The notes below the pieces were generated by a model. That model saw nothing but the letters and a program-made list of their open reading frames with translations, made no database searches and was not told the origin of the DNA. DNA of 5,098 nt from Clostridiales bacterium (GTDB taxonomy: Bacteria; Bacillota_A; Clostridia; Peptostreptococcales; Anaerovoracaceae), in assembly GCA_012510935.1 (NCBI GenBank), contig JAAZHB010000236.1, forward strand, positions 1-5,098, written 5' to 3'. Position 1 is the stretch's first letter. Every line of letters begins with the position of its first letter. Of this stretch, positions 1 through 5,098 are shown piece by piece. The position numbers and the translations under genes are program-made.

Positions 1-1453
1 GCTTTGAAGCTGTAGCTGTCATGAAGTCGCTAGTTTCTACTGCACGGAGTGCGATTGCGTAGTCGTAAGTACGGAAATCACCCATTACTCCAACTGAACG
101 CATATTTGTTAATGCTGCAAAATACTGGCCGACAGTTCCAGGTTCTCCGAACTTAGGAATCAAGCCTGAATCCATAGCCTTTCCGATTTCCTCGCGGTAA
201 ATCGCGTCTGCGTCCTGTACAATCTTGCACTTCTCTGCTGTTACCTCGCCGATAACTCTAATTCCAAGACCTGGGCCTGGGAATGGCTGACGATATACTA
301 GGTAATCAGGAATTCCAAGTTCTAGACCTGCACGACGAACCTCATCCTTAAACAAGTTGCGAAGAGGCTCAATGATTTCTTTGAAATCAACATAATCAGG
401 AAGACCGCCAACATTGTGGTGTGACTTAATTACTGCAGATTTGCCAAGACCGGACTCAATTACATCCGGGTAAATTGTGCCCTGAACTAGATAATCAACA
501 GCACCGATTTTCTGAGCTTCCTCTTCGAACACACGAATGAACTCCTCACCGATGATTTTTCTCTTTGCTTCTGGCTCCGTTACACCGGCTAGTTTTCCAT
601 AGAAACGCTCTTGTGCATTGACACGGATGAAGTTCAAATCATATGGGCCATCTGGGCCAAAAACTGCCTCGACCTCATCTCCTTCATTCTTACGAAGAAG
701 ACCGTGATCTACGAATACACATGTCAGCTGCTTGCCAACTGCCTTAGATAGCATAACTGCTGCAACAGATGAATCAACTCCGCCAGAAAGTGCACAAAGA
801 ACTTTGCCACCGCCAACTTTCTCGCGAATTTCTTCAATTGTTCTCTCTACAAAAGAGTCCATTTTCCAGTCGCCTTTGCAACCGCATGGGCCATAAACAA
901 AAGCAGAGAGCATCTCCATGCCATGAACCGAATGTGTTACTTCTGGGTGGAACTGGATTCCATATAGCTTAGCATCATCATTGCTCATTGCCGCAATAGG
1001 ACATACCGGCGTATGTGCTGTGATCTCAAAGCCTGTAGGAACTTCCTTAATGTAATCGGTGTGGCTCATCCAAGCGATAGTCTTGTCTGAAACATCTTTA
1101 AATAAAGTGTTGTTTGTATCAACATCAACTTCTGTCTTGCCGTACTCGCTAACTGGTGCAGTCGCAACTTCACCGTCCAAAGTCCAAGCCATAAGCTGTG
1201 CGCCGTAGCAAATTCCAAGAATAGGAATTCCTGCTTCAAAAAGAGCCTTCTCATAGTGCGGCGACTCCATGTCGTAAACACTGTTAGGGCCTCCCGTTAG
1301 AATAATACCTTTAGGTTTCTTTGCTTTTATTTCGTCAAGAGACATAGTGTATGGCTGCACTTCACAGTAAACTCCGGCCTCACGCACGCGACGAGCGATT
1401 AGCTGATTGTACTGACCACCAAAGTCAAGGACGATTATTAGTTCTTTATTCAT
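1..1453 (-). CDS. guaA: GMP synthase (glutamine-hydrolysing), C-terminus cut off by the window edge
   Basis: This enzyme makes GMP from XMP, ATP and glutamine, the last step of de novo guanine nucleotide synthesis in the cytoplasm. The reading frame is open for 484 codons from the ATG at 1453-1451 to the left edge. The N-terminal class I glutamine amidotransferase domain shows a GGPNSVY stretch near residue 54, the nucleophile Cys82 in GICYGAQ, and His169 and Glu171 in FHPEV. The ATP-pyrophosphatase domain has the P-loop SGGVDSS at 223-229. The dimerisation/XMP-binding domain has PFPGPGLG at 390-397, and the visible end reads [12 protein letters not shown]. Family members are usually 510-525 residues, so roughly 25-40 are missing here because of the edge, not because the gene is broken. 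A GGAG site 9 bases before the ATG supports the start. The leader is short, with no room for a purine riboswitch, so control would be at the promoter or elsewhere. The identification is firm. Confidence 0.97.
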   Translation of the reverse strand, partial: MNKELIIVLDFGGQYNQLIARRVREAGVYCEVQPYTMSLDEIKAKKPKGIILTGGPNSVYDMESPHYEKALFEAGIPILGICYGAQLMAWTLDGEVATAPVSEYGKTEVDVDTNNTLFKDVSDKTIAWMSHTDYIKEVPTGFEITAHTPVCPIAAMSNDDAKLYGIQFHPEVTHSVHGMEMLSAFVYGPCGCKGDWKMDSFVERTIEEIREKVGGGKVLCALSGGVDSSVAAVMLSKAVGKQLTCVFVDHGLLRKNEGDEVEAVFGPDGPYDLNFIRVNAQERFYGKLAGVTEPEAKRKIIGEEFIRVFEEEAQKIGAVDYLVQGTIYPDVIESGLGKSAVIKSHHNVGGLPDYVDFKEIIEPLRNLFKDEVRRAGLELGIPDYLVYRQPFPGPGLGIRVIGEVTAEKCKIVQDADAIYREEIGKAMDSGLIPKFGEPGTVGQYFAALTNMRSVGVMGDFRTYDYAIALRAVETSDFMTATASK

Positions 1454-1462
1454 TTTCTAAAT

Positions 1463-1466
1463 CTCC
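1463..1466 (-). promoter_or_regulatory. Ribosome binding site of guaA
   Basis: Read on the minus strand this is GGAG, followed by a 9-base spacer and the ATG at 1453-1451. It fixes the guaA start and no competing in-frame start lies close by. Confidence 0.75.
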
Positions 1467-1498
1467 GATTTCCTCGTGGAATACATAACTTGCCTTTT

Positions 1499-1527
1499 AG
1501 TATACACTTTTTCATGAGATTTTTCGA
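1499..1527 (-). promoter_or_regulatory. Likely sigma-A promoter of guaA
   Basis: On the minus strand a -10 box TATACT (1504-1499) lies 17 bases after a -35-like TCGAAA (1527-1522), which matches the TTGACA consensus at four of six positions. Transcription would begin near 1492, leaving a leader of about 40 bases. Spacing and -10 are good, the -35 is only fair. Confidence 0.6.
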
Positions 1528-1591
1528 CATTTAAAGGTACTTTTTTTATTGGAAAATGTTAGAAATTTCATTAGGCTTTGTACTATCTACT

Positions 1592-1629
1592 AAAATCTCA
1601 AAACCACATCAAAATCACAAAAATCACAT
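1592..1629. repeat. Four short AAAAYCWCA-like repeats upstream of the lipoprotein promoter
   Basis: Four near-copies of a nine-base A-rich word start at 1592 (AAAATCTCA), 1600 (AAAACCACA), 1611 (AAAATCACA) and 1620 (AAAATCACA), so the steps are 8, 11 and 9 bases. They end 14 bases before the -35 box of the plus-strand gene. They could be a regulator site, a curved or UP-like A-tract region, or chance in an A-rich spacer. Confidence 0.35.
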
Positions 1630-1643
1630 TAATCCTACCCTAC

Positions 1644-1672
1644 TTGACAATATAGTTGATGCCATATATTAT
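1644..1672 (+). promoter_or_regulatory. Strong sigma-A promoter of the lipoprotein gene
   Basis: A perfect -35 TTGACA (1644-1649) is followed by 17 bases and the -10 TATTAT (1667-1672, five of six consensus positions). Transcription would begin near 1679, about 36 bases before the chosen start codon. This is the best promoter in the window and suggests substantial vegetative expression of the downstream gene. Confidence 0.85.
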
Positions 1673-1700
1673 CTTCGTAAGAATATGTTTCAGTAAAAGG

Positions 1701-1706
1701 AAGGAG
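1701..1706 (+). promoter_or_regulatory. Ribosome binding site that decides the lipoprotein start
   Basis: AAGGAG ends at 1706. The upstream ATG at 1709 is only 2 bases away, too close for normal initiation, while the in-frame ATG at 1715 is 8 bases away, which is ideal. The start at 1715 is therefore preferred. Confidence 0.8.
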
Positions 1707-1714
1707 AAATGATT

Positions 1715-2119
1715 ATGAACAAAACACTTAAGAAAATGCTGTTTTTAGTTATGTCGTTAACCCTTGTACTTGGACTGCTGACTGCTTGCGGTGGTCCAAA
1801 GACGCTTGAAGAGGCACTCCAAGATGAAGATGTACAAGAAGAACTTTCTTCGCTGGAGACTGACGGCGTTACAATAACAGCAAAAGGAAATATGTTAATT
1901 TACACCTATACATTTGATGAGTCTTATGATTTCTCTGACGCAACAATAAAAGAAGCAGTAGTAAGTTCACTTCAGGCTAGCAGTGAAGAAGCTGAAGATG
2001 CATTCGAATCAGTTGTGGAGGAGCTTGAGAATTCCACTGGTATTGATGATATTTCAATGAAAGTTTCATATCTAGAAGCCGGTGGCGCTGTTCTATACGA
2101 GCATACTTATGATTTCTAG
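1715..2119 (+). CDS. Small acidic secreted lipoprotein, DUF4854-like
   Basis: A 134-residue protein with a classical lipoprotein signal. Lysines 3, 6 and 7 are followed by a hydrophobic stretch (about 8-22) and the lipobox LTAC with Cys25, so it should be lipidated and anchored on the outer face of the cytoplasmic membrane. The mature part (25-134) is very acidic: I count 27 Asp/Glu against 4 Lys and no Arg. The layout, with an opening segment like LEEALQDEDVQEE, then a strand with MLIYTYTF, a helical Glu/Ala/Ser-rich middle, and a closing strand with VSYLEAGGAVLYEH, resembles the uncharacterised clostridial lipoprotein family DUF4854. That family assignment is from memory of its pattern and is moderate in confidence; no function is known. 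The gene stands alone, with its own strong promoter and a terminator 38 bases after the stop. An earlier ATG at 1709 would add two residues but is badly spaced from the ribosome binding site. Confidence 0.88.
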   Translation: MNKTLKKMLFLVMSLTLVLGLLTACGGPKTLEEALQDEDVQEELSSLETDGVTITAKGNMLIYTYTFDESYDFSDATIKEAVVSSLQASSEEAEDAFESVVEELENSTGIDDISMKVSYLEAGGAVLYEHTYDF

Positions 2120-2156
2120 GCCTAAGAGTGTGATTCACGATTAATTATTGCAATAT

Positions 2157-2204
2157 AAAACCTGCTTGGAACAATTCAAATGATTTGTTTCTTAGCAGGT
2201 TTTT
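2157..2204 (+). terminator. Rho-independent terminator, probably bidirectional
   Basis: AAAACCTGCT (2157-2166) pairs perfectly with AGCAGGTTTT (2194-2203). After a small internal loop the stem continues as GGAACAATT (2168-2176) against ATTTGTTTC (2183-2191), with one T-T mismatch and one G-T pair, and closes on a 6-base loop. The plus strand then has a T-run. On the minus strand the same hairpin is followed by TTTTATATT, so it can also end the convergent four-gene transcript, whose last stop codon is at 2290-2288. Confidence 0.88.
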
Positions 2205-2244
2205 CATTACCAGCTTATTTTTTAGCTTAATCAATACAAATGCA

Positions 2245-2271
2245 GCAACAGGTTTGTGTAACCCTGTATGC
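2245..2271 (-). other. Small imperfect hairpin after the GNAT stop codon
   Basis: ACAGG (2248-2252) pairs with CCTGT (2263-2267), extended inward by TT/AA around a 5-base loop and outward by GCA/TGC past a single bulge. It lies 16 bases downstream of the GNAT stop on the minus strand. No T-run follows on either strand, so it is not a convincing terminator; it could be a 3' stabilising structure or chance. Confidence 0.3.
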
Positions 2272-2287
2272 ACCCAATACGGCTCGG

Positions 2288-2806
2288 TTATAGCATCAAT
2301 CCCATTACATACAGATCTGAATATTCTCCATCAATTAGCTGGGTATTCTTAAGCCTGCCCTCAATTTCAAAACCAAGCTTCTCATACAATTTGTACGCAA
2401 CTTCGTTGTTGCAACTTGTGTCGAGCTGTATGCGAGTCGTTATTCCATTATTTTTGCAGAAATCTATAAGCTTTTTCATAAGAGTTGTACCGATTCCCTG
2501 TGCTTGATACTTCTTTGCAACTACAATTCCCAGTTCGCCTTGGTGGCGCGACTTAATCTTATCGCCTGAACCAATTGTGCCAATGCCGGCGATGTCTTCT
2601 CCATCCATAGCCAGAATCATAATGCTTGCTGGGTGTGAATTAGTCGACTTAATTGCCTCTTTCTGCGCCTCAACATCAAGTGGATACTCATTCTCTTCAA
2701 AGCTAAGGAAGTGCGTCTCACCTCCAACGTAATTGTAAAAATCCACAATCTTCTGTGCATCCTCTTCAACAGGTTCTCTGTACACAATATTCATCATTTC
2801 GTTCAT
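2288..2806 (-). CDS. GNAT family N-acetyltransferase
   Basis: A 172-residue cytoplasmic acetyltransferase that would move an acetyl group from acetyl-CoA to an amine. The acetyl-CoA binding motif A is clear: ELGIVVAKKY at 91-100 followed by QAQGIG at 101-106, fitting the Q/R-x-x-G-x-G/A loop. The C-terminal motif B region reads AYKLYEKLGF at 137-146, then EGRLKN and a closing strand with YSDLYVMGL. The order and length are those of stand-alone GNAT enzymes related to RimJ/RimL and phosphinothricin-type acetyltransferases, but the acceptor cannot be read from sequence. The frame could open at a GTG at 2809, but AAAGGAGG lies only 3 bases from it and 6 bases from the ATG at 2806-2804, so the ATG is preferred. 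Further ATGs at 2797 and 2794 are too far away. It follows the VOC-like gene by 12 bases and is the last gene of the operon. Confidence 0.92.
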   Translation of the reverse strand: MNEMMNIVYREPVEEDAQKIVDFYNYVGGETHFLSFEENEYPLDVEAQKEAIKSTNSHPASIMILAMDGEDIAGIGTIGSGDKIKSRHQGELGIVVAKKYQAQGIGTTLMKKLIDFCKNNGITTRIQLDTSCNNEVAYKLYEKLGFEIEGRLKNTQLIDGEYSDLYVMGLML

Positions 2807-2812
2807 CACATA

Positions 2813-2820
2813 CCTCCTTT
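2813..2820 (-). promoter_or_regulatory. Strong ribosome binding site of the GNAT gene, overlapping the previous stop codon
   Basis: On the minus strand AAAGGAGG (2820-2813) shares bases with the TAA stop of the preceding VOC-like gene (2821-2819). Spacing is 6 bases to the ATG at 2806 and 3 to the GTG at 2809, so it decides the start. The overlap favours translational coupling. Confidence 0.8.
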
Positions 2821-3142
2821 ATTTCTCTTCAAAAATCTCTATAATAGCACCATCTTTAATGATAAAGGCAAGCATTGCTGCAGCGCTTGATGCTGCAACA
2901 GGGCCATAAATCAACTCATCCGCATCCTCGATGCAACTCTCGAGGCTATCTACCTTGTATGCAACATGAGGTTTCTTATGAAGTATTTCAGGAAAAGGTG
3001 TCCCTTCTTCATACTTCATGAATTCCACTCTATATTCGTGGTCCATTGGATTGCTTCGCCACATTTTGGTTTTTTCATTATATACCATTCCAGGCATAAC
3101 ATCTGAAACGGGTATCCCTATATGCATAAATTCCTTCTTCAT
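2819..3142 (-). CDS. Small glyoxalase/VOC-like protein
   Basis: A 107-residue soluble protein. It opens with KEFMHIGIPVSD (residues 3-14), typical of the first strand of vicinal-oxygen-chelate (glyoxalase/bleomycin resistance/dioxygenase) proteins. Mid-protein it has PHVAYKVDSLE at 58-68, like the first strand of the second module, and ends with a strand IIKDGAIIEIFEEK. VOC domains fold from two beta-alpha-beta-beta-beta modules, and the length allows both in compact form. His7, Glu40, His59 and Glu102 fall where the family places metal ligands, though this is inference from spacing. The reaction is unknown. The frame stays open up to 3187 inside the nitrilase gene, but the ATG at 3142-3140 is best: it has an AAGGAG 10 bases upstream and the conserved HIGIPV start follows at once. 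It begins 4 bases after the nitrilase stop and ends 12 bases before the GNAT start, so it is part of the operon. Confidence 0.82.
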   Translation of the reverse strand: MKKEFMHIGIPVSDVMPGMVYNEKTKMWRSNPMDHEYRVEFMKYEEGTPFPEILHKKPHVAYKVDSLESCIEDADELIYGPVAASSAAAMLAFIIKDGAIIEIFEEK

Positions 3143-3146
3143 AATT

Positions 3147-3989
3147 CTACTTCTCCTTAACCTCATACACATCTGTTCTTCTAGCACTCATCAGCGGCAT
3201 TCTCTGACGAACTCTATCTAGATAATCCAAGTCTAGCTCTGCAATTCCAATGCCTGGCTTCTCGTCAAGCTCATATAGAATGTCGCCCCAAGGATCGGTC
3301 ACGATTGAATGCCCCCAAGACTTGTAACCAGCCCCGCTATCCCTTGCAGGTGCAGTTCCAATCATAAACACTTGATTCTCAATTGCTCTTTGCCTAAAGC
3401 CAAGCTGCCAGTGAACTGGACCCGTTGTCATATTAAATGCCCCTGGATTAATAATCACCTTTGCTCCAGCGAGAGCAGGAATTCTTGAGGACTCTGGAAA
3501 ACGAATATCAAAACAAATATTTATTGCAATAGGTCCCCACTCAGTATCGGCAAGTTCAAAGTGATCACCGCCCGTAAGCACATCTGACTCTTTAAAGACA
3601 ATCTCGCCGCTAGCGAAAATATCAAATAAATGCATTTTTCTGTATTTACCGATCTTCTGCCCTGCTCTATCGAACATATATGCAGTGTTATAAATCTTCC
3701 CCTTCTCATCAACCTCAGGCACAGTTCCCGCCTGAAGATAAATATTATGTTCCTTTGCAAGCTTACTAAGTTCCTGGCACAATTCTCCGCCATCTGCCTC
3801 AGCGTAAGTCGCAAAATTCTTTATATCATATGGGCAATTCCACATTTCCGGCAAGCATACTATGTCGATGCCTTCAAGTATTGGGTCATTGAGAAGTTCT
3901 CTCAAATTCTCAAGATTCACATCCTTATCTGCCGTCACAACCGTTTGCAAACCCGCGACCTTAATTTTCTTAGAACAATTCGCCTCCAT
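3147..3989 (-). CDS. Carbon-nitrogen hydrolase, Nit2/omega-amidase-like
   Basis: A 280-residue cytoplasmic nitrilase-superfamily enzyme, the usual size of the family. The Glu-Lys-Cys catalytic triad is complete: Glu48 in CLPEMWNCPY, Lys118 in YRKMHLFDI, and Cys159 in NICFDIRFPE. The segments NPGAFNMTTGPVHW (181-194), PARDSGAGYKSWGHS and VTDPWG closely match Nit2-type omega-amidases, which hydrolyse alpha-ketoglutaramate and alpha-ketosuccinamate to the keto acid and ammonia; bacterial relatives include the methionine-salvage omega-amidase MtnU. No methionine-salvage gene is visible here, so I do not assign mtnU. A GGGAGG 5 bases before the ATG supports the start. It follows the transporter gene by 42 bases and precedes the VOC-like gene by 4 bases. 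The superfamily call is very secure; omega-amidase activity is a good inference, and another aliphatic amidase or deaminated-glutathione amidase (Nit1) is possible. Confidence 0.95.
   Translation of the reverse strand: MEANCSKKIKVAGLQTVVTADKDVNLENLRELLNDPILEGIDIVCLPEMWNCPYDIKNFATYAEADGGELCQELSKLAKEHNIYLQAGTVPEVDEKGKIYNTAYMFDRAGQKIGKYRKMHLFDIFASGEIVFKESDVLTGGDHFELADTEWGPIAINICFDIRFPESSRIPALAGAKVIINPGAFNMTTGPVHWQLGFRQRAIENQVFMIGTAPARDSGAGYKSWGHSIVTDPWGDILYELDEKPGIGIAELDLDYLDRVRQRMPLMSARRTDVYEVKEK
3153..3158 (-). promoter_or_regulatory. Ribosome binding site of the VOC-like gene, inside the nitrilase 3' end
   Basis: Minus-strand AAGGAG lies within the last nitrilase codons, before its TAG stop (3149-3147), and 10 bases before the ATG at 3142. 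It supports the short form of the VOC-like gene and coupled translation with the nitrilase. Confidence 0.7.
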
Positions 3990-3994
3990 AACAA

Positions 3995-4000
3995 CCTCCC
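3995..4000 (-). promoter_or_regulatory. Ribosome binding site of the nitrilase gene
   Basis: Minus-strand GGGAGG is followed by TTGTT and the ATG at 3989-3987. It sits in the 42-base gap after the transporter gene. I see no terminator or convincing promoter in this gap, so the nitrilase is probably read from the upstream transcript. Confidence 0.7.
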
Positions 4001-4031
4001 AGACAATACAATAGGTTCTTTGATAACCAAA

Positions 4032-5000
4032 CTATATTAATCTTACAAGCATCGCGCCTATAAGCATTATGACAATTCCAATGATTTTCTTCCCAGTAAC
4101 TGGCTTCTTATATGGAAGGAGAAAACCGCTCGCATCGATAACAAGGCCTCCGGCCATCTGCCCTATAAGAGACACAATTACCGCGAGTCCCGCTCCAAGC
4201 TGGTGTGACAGATATACATTCGACGCAACTGCAATTAATGCAAAAATTCCACCCGTATACATCCACCACTTCGACTTAAAGTTAGCTTTCTCGCTAGAGA
4301 GGAATCTGCTTTTCCCCTTTACTGCCAGCAAGACGAGGCAAACTGCGATTGCCGAAATTAACCCTACAACCATCGAAACAAGTGTCGATTGCAAAATATC
4401 ACCAGTAACAATCCCAAGTCTACCATTGATTCCAACCTGTATTCCCGCCGATATGCCGCCTAGTAACACCAGTAATCTATAAGGCCAAAGATTCTTTTTC
4501 TCAATAAGCTCCTGTTCTTTGAGTTCTGCCTCGATAGTCTGCTCCTTGAGGATGGCTGTTTTCTGCAAAGACACGATTGCAACCCCGCAAGCTACTAGCA
4601 CTGCTCCAACAAGCTTAGTAATTGTAAATGGAATCACTTCTGCCTTAAATATGCCTAACGAGTCTACAGTGACCCCGCCAATAATTTGTCCTAGTGCACA
4701 AATCATGACAACCTGAGCGCTTCCAAGTACTGGCAATCCAATCATATTAAAGCATACAAGAATAAAGCCACAGCATCCGCCAAACCATATCCAAATCGGT
4801 TCATTAGCTAGTTCCGCCCACGGGTAACTAAACCCTGATTTCATTATCAGAATAGCAACCGTAGTACAGAAAATTCCACCGGTAAAAGATACTATGCTAG
4901 CAAGAAGCGGCGAACGCAAATATTCTCCAAGCTTCGTATTAACGCTTGTCTGAATCGGAAGTGTACTTCCAGAGAAAAGTCCCAAAAAATATGCAATCAT
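4032..5000 (-). CDS. DMT-superfamily membrane protein with two fused YdcZ/DUF606 domains
   Basis: A 322-residue integral membrane protein, likely a small-molecule exporter of the drug/metabolite transporter superfamily. Single YdcZ (DUF606) domains are about 140 residues with five membrane segments; this protein holds two. The halves match: IQTSVNTKLG (16-25) against IQVGINGRLG (187-196), and GQIIGGVTVDSLGIF (104-118) against GQMAGGLVIDASGFL (280-294). About ten hydrophobic segments are visible, five per half. A Lys/Glu-rich linker (about 147-170) joins them and could form a charged helix. Positive residues gather in the linker and in the loops at 228-244 and 298-305, which suggests opposite orientation of the two halves. 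The start ATG has a moderate GAGG site 7 bases upstream. It is the first gene of the operon. The substrate is unknown and the YdcZ family is poorly characterised. Confidence 0.92.
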   Translation of the reverse strand: MIAYFLGLFSGSTLPIQTSVNTKLGEYLRSPLLASIVSFTGGIFCTTVAILIMKSGFSYPWAELANEPIWIWFGGCCGFILVCFNMIGLPVLGSAQVVMICALGQIIGGVTVDSLGIFKAEVIPFTITKLVGAVLVACGVAIVSLQKTAILKEQTIEAELKEQELIEKKNLWPYRLLVLLGGISAGIQVGINGRLGIVTGDILQSTLVSMVVGLISAIAVCLVLLAVKGKSRFLSSEKANFKSKWWMYTGGIFALIAVASNVYLSHQLGAGLAVIVSLIGQMAGGLVIDASGFLLPYKKPVTGKKIIGIVIMLIGAMLVRLI

Positions 5001-5007
5001 ATACAGC

Positions 5008-5011
5008 CCTC
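5008..5011 (-). promoter_or_regulatory. Ribosome binding site of the transporter gene
   Basis: Minus-strand GAGG with a 7-base spacer to the ATG at 5000-4998. It is weaker than the other sites in the operon. An ATG at 5013-5011 overlaps it but is out of frame with the transporter. Confidence 0.55.
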
Positions 5012-5033
5012 ATAATTAATTATTCTGTAATTT

Positions 5034-5042
5034 AGTATATCA
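5034..5042 (-). promoter_or_regulatory. Extended -10 promoter of the four-gene operon
   Basis: Minus-strand TGATATACT (5042-5034) fits the extended -10 pattern TGnTATAAT with one mismatch. No good -35 lies at normal spacing; a TTGAGA further up is 22 bases away, too far. The TG extension can compensate. Transcription would start near 5027, giving a leader of about 27 bases, too short for a riboswitch. Confidence 0.6.
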
Positions 5043-5098
5043 TTTTTTGGATATGAATTTATCTCAAAAATTGTATTTCTGAAAAAATCGCGCATACA

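Larger units (their letters stand above)
2288..5042 (-). other. Putative four-gene operon: YdcZ transporter, omega-amidase-like, VOC-like, GNAT
   Basis: All four genes lie on the minus strand with gaps of 42, 4 and 12 bases, no terminator between them, a promoter candidate only before the first, and a terminator after the last (2157-2204 read on the minus strand). Two ribosome binding sites overlap or lie within the preceding gene, which favours coupled translation. The shared function is not known; small-molecule amide or carbonyl handling with export is an inference. Confidence 0.7.

Noticed and set aside
769..972. Plus-strand open frame of 67 codons inside guaA
   Set aside because: It lies opposite the conserved GMP synthase frame over the P-loop region, has no good ribosome binding site and shows no recognisable protein features.
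1066..1281. Minus-strand open frame of 71 codons within guaA
   Set aside because: It is a shifted frame over the amidotransferase domain of guaA, whose own frame is intact with Cys82 and His169 in register.
1454..1498. A purine riboswitch in the guaA leader
   Set aside because: The likely leader is only about 40 bases and shows no paired-loop architecture, too short for a guanine aptamer.
3143..3187. Longer VOC-like protein starting at 3187
   Set aside because: This would add 15 residues overlapping the nitrilase gene and without family resemblance; the ATG at 3142 has a proper ribosome binding site and is followed directly by the conserved first strand.
4014..4028. GGTT/AACC hairpin between the transporter and nitrilase genes
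   Set aside because: Only four base pairs with a seven-base loop and no T-run; not a credible terminator or attenuator.
3630..4040. Plus-strand open frame of 136 codons opposite the nitrilase gene
   Set aside because: It mirrors a highly conserved catalytic region on the other strand, and its product has a composition typical of an antisense shadow.
4069..4482. Plus-strand open frame of 137 codons opposite the transporter gene
   Set aside because: The minus-strand frame encodes clear duplicated YdcZ domains; the plus-strand frame is rich in Pro, Ile and Thr as expected from the reverse of membrane-protein codons.
5078..5098. Minus-strand GCGCGATTTTTT at the right edge as the end of a terminator for a gene beyond the window
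   Set aside because: Only one possible arm is visible and no pairing partner lies in the window, so it cannot be supported.

Overview
The window looks like ordinary chromosomal DNA of a moderate-GC Firmicutes bacterium, most likely an anaerobic member of the Clostridia. The grounds are purine-rich Shine-Dalgarno sites (AAGGAG, AAAGGAGG), near-consensus vegetative promoters, a small low-complexity acidic lipoprotein of a type common in Clostridia, and the protein sequences themselves. I cannot name a genus from the sequence. I see no mobile element, CRISPR array, tRNA or rRNA.

Left part (1-1453, minus strand): guaA, GMP synthase, with its start and both catalytic domains; the C-terminal end runs off the left edge. 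Its promoter and ribosome binding site lie in a 255-base divergent spacer (1454-1708). A second, very good promoter in that spacer points the other way, into a short acidic lipoprotein gene (1715-2119, plus strand). That gene ends before a long hairpin with a T-run (2157-2204), which probably stops transcription from both sides.

Right part (2288-5000, minus strand): four closely packed genes that read as one operon from an extended -10 promoter near 5034-5042. In transcription order they are a two-domain YdcZ/DUF606 membrane transporter, a Nit2/omega-amidase-like carbon-nitrogen hydrolase, a 107-residue glyoxalase-fold (VOC-like) protein, and a GNAT acetyltransferase. The gaps are 42, 4 and 12 bases. 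A plausible but unproven reading is a small metabolite handling or detoxification set: an amide hydrolase, a VOC enzyme and an acetyltransferase working on small molecules, with a membrane protein that may export a product. Nothing in the window fixes the substrate.

I found no clear sign of a new biological system. The best second-look items are the internally duplicated, apparently antiparallel YdcZ protein, the small VOC-like protein that keeps a full candidate metal-ligand set, and the conservation of the four-gene cluster.
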